A stretch of 64,000 nucleotides of DNA from positions 62,001 through 126,000 of the forward strand of contig JAJHZJ010000754.1 of assembly GCA_023548195.1 (NCBI GenBank), written 5' to 3'. Position 1 is the stretch's first letter, and every line of letters begins with the position of its first letter. Of the stretch, positions 58,233 through 64,000 are shown one piece after another. A model generated the notes under the pieces. The model was not told where the DNA came from and made no database searches. It saw only the letters and a list, made by a program, of their open reading frames with translations. Position numbers and translations under genes: made by a program. Source of the stretch: Bettongia penicillata ogilbyi (Eukaryota > Chordata > Mammalia > Diprotodontia > Potoroidae).

Positions 58233-58964
58233 GGATGGGTCTGTAGCCAACTATAACTCATAAAGGATTAGTAATATTTGTTAGTAGTGATAGGTCAGAC
58301 TGAGAGCAGCAAAGTGACTATCACACTGAAACAGACCGTACAAGCTTAATAATAGAAAGTAATAATTCATTCTTCAGCCTACATCTTTTCATCTAAGAAA
58401 CCCAATGCACCTTGACATCAATTCTCACTAATGCTACTGATTCTGTCCAGAAGAGGAAAGAGCCTGACAATTGCCAAGAACTGGACATGAATAACCTGAG
58501 GAAAGGACCTAAAACTACATGGAGGCTTCCTTCGGGTCTGCCTAACAAATCCCAGTCCAGAGAGGCACTACCTCAGAGTGGCTAACTAGGAGCATTATCA
58601 CATACACAAGCACCAAGAACCTCTCCCCCAAAGGAGGGCCGTGATTTCTGAATAATTATTAGGCAATTTCATGAAGCAATGAGTAAGGAATGTAGCACAA
58701 CCATGACCCACTTCAGCTTTGTATCTTCTGCTTACAAACAATCCCTGCCTTCCAGCTTGGAGGCCGTAGAAGTCGTTACTTAGAGCAGAGTGGAATGAAT
58801 GAAGAGATCACAAAAGAGAAAAGCAGCTGGAGGCAGAGTCTTTACCCCGGTCCCCCTTGGAGGAAAACAAGAGGAAAAGAAGGTAGAGTAGAAAGGAGAA
58901 CTGATCAGTGTTTCCATGAGGACACCTGAAGAGAAGATCCGGTTCTGACAGTAGCAGTATTTCC

Positions 58965-59060
58965 ATGAGCAAGTTCCTCCATTAAATGGCAATAATAAGG
59001 CTTATATCTCACAAGGTTATCGTGAGAAGTGCTTTAAACCTCATGGAAAGGTGATTATTA
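58965..59060 (+). mobile_element. MIR SINE 3' fragment
   Basis: Sense 3' half: caataataaggcttatatct, ttatcgtgagaagtgcttta. Confidence 0.6.
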
Positions 59061-59099
59061 TTTTTCCAACACCAAAGACTAAATATATAGAGGAAGATG

Positions 59100-59985
59100 A
59101 AAGAAACACAGTTGGGAAGGGGGAACGAAAATGGGGACATTCCTGGGGAGACAGAAGGGAATGAGGAGATCCCCACACCTAGGAAGAGCAGCAGATTCCT
59201 GAAGGAGGGTAAGAGGGGGAAGGAAGGAAAAGGAAAAAGAAAACAGAAGAGAGACAACAAATTGTGCTAAATGCTGGGGATGCAAACAAAGACAAAAAGA
59301 CAGTTTTTGCTCACCAGGAGAAAGGAGGAAAAAGAGGGGAGAAAGGAGGGACAAAGAAAGAGAGAAGGGAAAGAAAGAGGGGCAAGAGAGAAGAGAGGGA
59401 GAAAAAAGAGGGAAAAGGGAAAAGAAGAGGGGAAGGGAATAAGCATTTATTAAAAGTCTACTAGGTGAAAAGCTCTTTACAAATATTTTCTCATTTGACC
59501 CTCACAATAAAGCACAAGGGGGAGGAGGGGAAGAAAGTGAAGACAAGGGGGAAGAATGAAGAGAAAAGAAAGAGTGGAGGGGGAAAATAGAGAGGGAGGA
59601 GGGGGAAGGAACAGAAAATAGAGAAAGAGGGAGAGGGAGGAAAATGAAAAGAAAAAGGGAAAAAGAGTGAGAGGAAAGGGGGAGAAGAAAAAAGAATCGA
59701 AAGGCGAAGGGAAGAGAAGAGGAAGAGGGGATAAAGAAAGGGAGGAAAAGAGGAAGGGGAGAAGAGGAGGTGGAGATGAAAAGAGAAGGAAAAGGGGGAA
59801 CAGAGGGAGGGGGAGGGGAGAAAGGGGAGAAGGAGAAAGATGAAAAGACAGGGGAAAGGGGTGTGAGAAAGAAAGGGGGGAAAGGGGAAAGGGAGAAGGG
59901 ATAAAAAGGGAACGGGGAGGGGAGAGGGAGGGGGAGGGGCGGGGGAGGGGCAGAAGGGTAAGAGCCGAAGAGGCGGCTGGGGGAG
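59100..59985. repeat. Long polypurine tract next to exon 1, G-quadruplex prone
   Basis: About 0.85 kb that is nearly all A and G on the plus strand (pyrimidines on the transcribed-sense strand), with GGGGA, GGGAGG and GAAAGGG motifs. It is interrupted by two short L2/MIR scraps (about 59262-59325 and 59440-59512). 59914-59957 has many runs of four or five G, a strong G-quadruplex candidate. It lies in intron 1 and ends about 130 bases from exon 1. Confidence 0.9.
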
Positions 59986-60114
59986 GGGAGAGAATAGACT
60001 CCACTGCCCCTCCCCCCGCCCGCCCGGTGGAGGAGGGGGTCTCGCGGCCGGGGAGGGGGAGGGGCGCGCGGTGCTTTGTGGGCGGCCGGGGGTCGCGAGG
60101 GTCGCGGCGCTCAC

Positions 60115-60128
60115 CTCCGGGATGTCAT
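60115..60128 (-). CDS. PTPN11: PTPN11 coding exon 1 (start codon)
   Basis: Read on the minus strand, this 14-nt segment gives ATG ACA TCC CGG AG and then a GT donor (gtgagc). It encodes M-T-S-R plus two bases of R5, the fixed N-terminus of SHP-2. The start context has A at -3 (gaac-ATG). The position inside a CpG island and the exact 14-nt length and phase match the family. The codon is completed by the first base of exon 2, 20.8 kb away. Confidence 0.96.
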
Positions 60129-60560
60129 GTTCCTCCCGCTCCCGGGCTCCTCCTCGGATCCGCTTCCTCAGGGGCCGGGCCGGGCCGGGCCGAGGGTTAG
60201 CGCGGAGCCCGCGGCGCTCCGGCCGCCATCCAGGCCTCGGGATCCCGGAGACTAGAGTCGAGCCGCCCCCCCCCGCCCCCCAAGCGCCTCCGCTCCGCTC
60301 CGCTCCCCCGCGCCTCCGCCCCCGCCCCTCGCCGCCCGGCACCGCGACAGTGACGCCATCGGCCTGCGACGCCAACCGCCCGCCAGGCCGCCGGTCGGCC
60401 CAGAAAGCCTCCCGCCGGCCGCGCGCGCCGCACACTTCCGGCTTCCCCCTGCGCGGGCAACCGCGCCCCGCGCCGGGGGTTCCGCCCGCCGGCCCGGGCC
60501 GCCCGGAAGCAAACGGCCGCGAGGGGGCGCTATGGTGTCAGGAGGAGGCCGCCAGATCGG
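60129..60560 (-). promoter_or_regulatory. PTPN11: PTPN11 5' UTR and TATA-less CpG-island promoter
   Basis: A very GC-rich, CpG-dense stretch directly upstream of the start codon; the island extends to about 59990 on one side and 60740 on the other. I see no TATA box. Candidate sites are an ETS-type core (acttccgg, 60434-60441) with a second GGAA core near 60504-60508, GC boxes (for example ccgcccc near 60320), a YY1-like GCCGCCATC at 60223-60230, and a CRE-like TGACGCC at 60351. This composition is usual for a broadly expressed gene. The transcription start cannot be placed from sequence. Confidence 0.8.
60197..60229 (-). promoter_or_regulatory. Candidate 10-codon upstream ORF
   Basis: On the minus strand an ATG at 60229-60227 opens a frame of ten codons (MAAGAPRAPR) ending in TAA at 60199-60197, 68 bases before the PTPN11 start codon. 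The context is modest (T at -3, G at +4). A second ATG at 60359-60357 would start a 35-codon frame. Whether either lies in the mature 5' UTR depends on the unknown transcription start, so this is inference. Confidence 0.4.
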
Positions 60561-60669
60561 CGAGCTCCGAGCCAGCGCCCTCAATGTGCCAGGCACTGGA
60601 CCCGCGGGAGGCTCCCAGGGTGCACGCTGTGCCGGCCCGCTTCCCGTCCACCCCCTTCTGTGCCTGGCA

Positions 60670-60785
60670 CACGCAGCTGGGCACGAGAGTGGGTCTGGAA
60701 GCTCAGATCCAGCCTCAGACCCTGGGCGAGCCAGGCATTTAACGCGTACCTCAGTTTCCTCATCTGTAAAATGAGAGAAATAAAG
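60670..60785 (+). mobile_element. MIR fragment at the promoter flank
   Basis: Sense MIR landmarks with an internal deletion: gtgggtctggaagctcagat, cctcagaccctgggcgagcc, cagtttcctcatctgtaaaa. It lies about 550-650 bases upstream of the PTPN11 start codon. Confidence 0.75.
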
Positions 60786-60794
60786 CCCACGCGC

Positions 60795-61225
60795 CTACTC
60801 AATCAATTCCCGTGGCTCCCTCTTACCTGCAGGAGCCCTACAGCACGGACCTTCCTACCCCAGCCCACTCCTGTGTGTGCAGACCTCACACCTTACTGCC
60901 AACCTGTCCTCGGGGGGCACCCCTCAGCTCGGGGCATTGCCCCCGGCTGCCCCCTTCCTCCTCTCCCACCGCCGGACTCCGGCTTCCTTTAAGGACCATC
61001 TGAAATCCCAGCTCCTCCAGGCAGCCCCTCGTAAGCCTTCCCTCCGCTAAGCACTCCCCGCTCCTGCCCTGTGGGGTGTGGACGTATCTAACCCCAACCC
61101 TAGCCCCTAGATTGTGAGCCCTTAAGGTCGGGCCCTGCAGTTTGCCTCTGTATTCCTGGTGCGCATCACATGGCAGGTGCTTAATGAACGCTTACTGAGT
61201 TCAATGGAACCTACTTCCCAAAAAC
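60795..61225 (+). mobile_element. L2 LINE 3' fragment, GC-rich
   Basis: Sense L2 3' region: tttaaggaccatctgaaatc, aggcagcccctcgtaagcct, attgtgagcccttaaggtcg, gcaggtgcttaatgaacgct. It is unusually GC-rich, having taken on the composition of the island edge. Confidence 0.78.
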
Positions 61226-61293
61226 GCTGTGAGGATAAATAAAGTAATATCTGTGAAGTTATTTGCAAACCTGAAAGAATTGTATGTATCTGG

Positions 61294-61980
61294 CTGACAC
61301 CCCCTGTTCTGAGCCCCTCCCAGTCCTGACACCCCCTGTTCTGAGGCTCCTCCCTGCCCTCACATCCCCTGTTCTAAGGCCCCTCCCAGCTCTGACATTC
61401 CCTGTTCTAAGACCCCTCCCAGCTCTGACACCCCCTGTTCTGAGTCCCTCCCAGTCCTGACACCCCTGTTCTGAGGCCCCTCCCAGCTCGGACATCCCCT
61501 GTTCTGAGGCCCCTCCCAGTCCTGACACCCCCTGTTCTGAGGCCCCTCCCAGCCTGACACCCCCTGTTCTGAGGCCTCTCCCAGCCTGACATTCCATGTT
61601 CTGAGGCCCCTCCCAGCCCTGACACCCCCTGTTCTGAGGCCCCTCCCAGCCTGACACCCCCTGTTCTGAGGCCTCTCCCAGCCTGACATTCCATGTTCTG
61701 AGGCCCCTCCCAGCTCGGACATCCCCTGTTCTGAGGCCCCTCCCAGTCCTGACACCCCCTGTTCTGAGGCCCCTCCCAGCCTGACACCCCCTGTTCTGAG
61801 GCCTCTCCCAGCCTGACATTCCATGTTCTGAGGCCCCTCCCAGCTCTGACATTCCCTGTTCTAAGACCCCTCCCAGCCCTGACATCCCCTCTTCTAAGTC
61901 CCCTCTCAACTCTGACTTTCTCTGTTCCAAGACCCCTCCCAGCTCTGACATTCTCTGTCCTTAAAGACCTTCCCAGGTTT
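61294..61980. repeat. Minisatellite, 32-33 bp units with higher-order structure
   Basis: About 21 head-to-tail units of the form tgacaccccctgttctgagg plus cccctcccag, 32 or 33 bases long. Variant units recur in a fixed order, and a block beginning ctcggacatc at 61487 is repeated at 61714, a 227-base period, with about 130 bases identical. Edge units near 61860-61980 are more diverged. Because the unit has no stop on the minus strand in any frame, it creates long but false reading frames. Confidence 0.95.
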
Positions 61981-62204
61981 GACATTCTATTAAAGTGGAA
62001 ATAACCACCAGAACAAAGGATTTCTAAGATCAAAAAATAGCAATCTTGATGTTAGAACTCAAAAGCCAAAAATGCCTGCTTGAAAAATGATCTTAATACT
62101 CCCATAAACACTTGCTAAGTAGGTTTTTATGTGGGAGTTATAGAAATATTAGGTTAACCTGTTAGTTATGTCAAGACATGAGATTTCTTAAATTTTCTGT
62201 TTTC
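61981..62204. other. Spacer with no recognised feature
   Basis: AT-rich sequence between the minisatellite and a SINE. I see nothing in it. Confidence 0.7.
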
Positions 62205-62400
62205 TTAAGCTCTTTGATGAAATGAATAGAGCCCTGAGTCTGGAGTCAGGGACATCTGAGTTCAGACATTTGCTGTGTGATCCTAGGCAAATCACCTAAA
62301 CCTGAGCTTTTTCCATTGTAAAACAAAGGTGACCTCCTGGCCTCTATCTACCTTTATCTGCCTCAGTTTCCTCAACTGTAAAATGTAGATATTAAGATAT
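62205..62400 (+). mobile_element. MIR/THER1-type SINE fragments
   Basis: Sense pieces: tgagtctggagtcagggaca, gtgtgatcctaggcaaatca, cagtttcctcaactgtaaaa. Confidence 0.75.
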
Positions 62401-62424
62401 AATGTAGACATTAGATATATACAT

Positions 62425-64000
62425 TTTTAAAAATTTATTTATTTATTTAATTTTTTACATTCATTTTCACAAAATTTTGGGTTCCAAATTTTCTCCCCTT
62501 TTATCCCCTCCCCCCACCCCAATACCCCAAGCATCTAATTTTCCCTATCTCCAATCTGCCCTCTCTTCTATCATCCCTCCCTTCTCTTGTCTCCATCTTC
62601 TCTTTTCTCCTGTAGGGCCAGATGACTTTTTATTCCCCATTAACTGTATTTCTTACTTCCTAGTAGCAACAGCAATACTAAACAGTTGTTCCTACAACTT
62701 TGAGTTCCAAATTCTCCCCATCCCTCCCTCCCCACCCATTCCCTTTGGGAAGGCAGGCAATTCAATATAGGCCATATCTGTGTAATTTTGCAAATGACTT
62801 CCCTGATAGTCGTGTTGTGTAAGACTAACTGAATTACCCTCCATCCTAACCTGCCCCTCATTGTTTCTCTTCTGTCTTTTGATCCTGTCCCACCCCAGGT
62901 GTTGACTTCAAATTACTCCCTCCTCCCTTTGCCCTTCCTTCCATCATCCCCCCCCCCCCTTGCTTATCTCGTTCTCCCCCCACTTTCCTATACTATAAGA
63001 TAGGTTTTCATACCAAAATGAGTGTGCATTTTATTCCTTCCTTTAGTCAAATGTGATGAGGGTAAACTAATTGTTTTTTTTCTTTTCTCAGCTCTCCTCT
63101 TTTTCCCTCCACTAAAAAGTCTCCTACTTGCCTCTTAAATGACATATAATTACCCCATTCCATTTCACCCTCTTTCCTCCCACTACATTTCTCTCTCACC
63201 ATTTACCTTAATTTCTTTTCAGCTATGGTCCCATCCTATTCAATTCACTCTGTGCTCTCTGTCTCTGTATGTGTGTGCATGTGTGTATGTGTGTGTACGT
63301 GCATGCGTGTGCATGTGGTCCCACCAACTACCCAGATACTGAAAAGTTTTAAGAGTTACAAATATTGTCTTTCCATGTAGGAATGTAAACAGTTCACTTC
63401 TGGTAAGTCCCTTAAGACTTCTCTTTGCTTTTTACTTTTTCATGCTTCTTCTCATTCTTGTGTTTGGAAGTCAAATTTTCTTTTCAGCTCTGGTCTTTTC
63501 ATCAAGAATGCTTGAAAGTCCTCTGTTTCATTGAAAGACCATATTTTCCCCTGAAGTATTATACTCAGTTGTGCTGGGTAGGTGATTCTCGGTTTGAGTC
63601 CTAGTTCCTTTGACTTCTGGAATATCCTATTCCATGCCCTTTGATCCCTTAATGTAGAAGCTGCTAGATCTTGAGTTATCCTGATTGTATTTCCACAGTA
63701 CTGGAATTGTTTCTTTCTAGCTGCTTGCAAGATTTTCTCCTTGAGCTGGGAGTTCTGGAATTTGGCCACAATGTTCCTAGGAGTTTCTCTTTTTGGATCT
63801 CTTTCAGGTGGTGATCGATGGATTCTTTCAATACTTATTTTGCCCTCTGGTTCTAGAATCTCAGGGCAGTTTTCCTTGATAATTTCATGGAAGATGATGT
63901 CTAGGCTCTTTTTTTGATCATGACTTTCAGGTAGTCCCATAAGTTTTAAATTGTCTCCTCTGGATCTATTTTCCAGGTCAGTTGTTTTTCCCATGAGATA
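62425..64000 (-). mobile_element. HAL1-like half-LINE, partial
   Basis: On the minus strand the order is L1-type ORF1 (63452 to the edge), then about 1 kb of GA-rich non-coding sequence, then an A-rich tail (62425-62460). No ORF2 (endonuclease or reverse transcriptase) follows ORF1. That layout fits HAL1, a LINE with only ORF1, common in marsupials, better than L1. A 5'-truncated or rearranged L1 is the alternative. The 5' end is beyond the window. Confidence 0.7.
63452..64000 (-). CDS. LINE ORF1 protein, C-terminal part (L1/HAL1 type)
   Basis: At least 181 codons stay open to the stop at 63452, and the frame runs off the right edge. RSRGDNLKLMGLPES begins the RRM domain; IERIHRSPPERDPKRETPR, VAKFQNSQLKEKILQAARKK and the ITYPAQLSIILQGK C-terminal block are hallmarks of L1 ORF1p, a trimeric RNA-binding chaperone of retrotransposition. 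The N-terminal coiled coil is not in the window. The absence of stops suggests a fairly young copy. This is transposon, not host, coding sequence. Confidence 0.9.
   Translation of the reverse strand, partial: YLMGKTTDLENRSRGDNLKLMGLPESHDQKKSLDIIFHEIIKENCPEILEPEGKISIERIHRSPPERDPKRETPRNIVAKFQNSQLKEKILQAARKKQFQYCGNTIRITQDLAASTLRDQRAWNRIFQKSKELGLKPRITYPAQLSIILQGKIWSFNETEDFQAFLMKRPELKRKFDFQTQE

Noticed and set aside
59477..60435. Minus-strand frames of 175 and 314 codons, Ser/Pro/Phe/Leu-rich
   Set aside because: They are translations of the polypurine tract's pyrimidine strand and of CpG-island sequence; low complexity only.
60071..60742. Plus-strand frame of 223 codons over exon 1 and the promoter
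   Set aside because: GC-rich DNA lacks stops by chance. The product is Pro/Arg/Gly-rich with no domain, and it lies opposite PTPN11 exon 1.
61294..61980. CRISPR array
   Set aside because: The units are direct tandem copies without unique spacers, in a vertebrate genome; this is a minisatellite.
61259..62033. Long minus-strand frames of 230, 208 and 154 codons with G/E/Q-rich repeats
   Set aside because: They arise because the minisatellite unit has no stop in any minus-strand frame. Three overlapping frames are open at once and none has a conserved domain.
60560..64000. A divergent neighbour gene such as RPL6 or HECTD4, which lie near PTPN11 in human
   Set aside because: No exon with recognisable coding sequence is present; the stretch is repeats and minisatellite.

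Overview
The window is vertebrate nuclear DNA, almost certainly from a marsupial. It has split genes, no operons, and old mammalian interspersed repeats (MIR, L2, L3/CR1). It also has a tRNA-headed SINE with a BovB/RTE-like tail (MAR1 type), 3' ends of marsupial-type L1, and a HAL1-like half-LINE. The species cannot be read from the sequence.

One protein-coding gene fills most of it. This is PTPN11, which encodes the SH2-domain tyrosine phosphatase SHP-2, on the minus strand. Thirteen coding exons were placed base by base, from the start codon at 60128-60126 (exon 1, 60115-60128) to exon 13 (5510-5661). Every intron has GT-AG ends, all phases join, and each exon has the length known for human PTPN11. 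Together they encode residues 1-533 of the 593-residue protein: the N-SH2 domain, the C-SH2 domain and the whole phosphatase domain. The last 60 residues (exons 14 and 15, with the two C-terminal regulatory tyrosines) lie beyond the left edge.

From left to right: 1-5509 is part of intron 13. 5510-17867 holds exons 13 to 7, which encode the phosphatase domain. 17868-30585 is intron 6, dominated by two antisense L2 copies, one carrying a 76-bp triplication. 30586-39323 holds exons 6 to 2, covering both SH2 domains and the linker. 39324-60114 is the 20.8-kb intron 1, built mostly of L1, L2, L3/CR1 and MIR remnants, and ending in an 0.85-kb polypurine, G-quadruplex-prone tract beside exon 1. 60115-60560 is exon 1 and a TATA-less CpG-island promoter. 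Upstream lie MIR and L2 fragments, a minisatellite at 61294-61980 with a higher-order period, a SINE, and a minus-strand HAL1-like element whose open ORF1 runs off the right edge.

I found no second host gene, no RNA gene, no CRISPR array and no new multi-gene system. The best leads are local: the layered minisatellite, the polypurine tract next to the promoter, short upstream ORFs, apparent loss of the alternative ALLQ splice acceptor in exon 11, nested repeats with visible target duplications, and two stretches of unknown origin (12650-13235 and 41640-42420).
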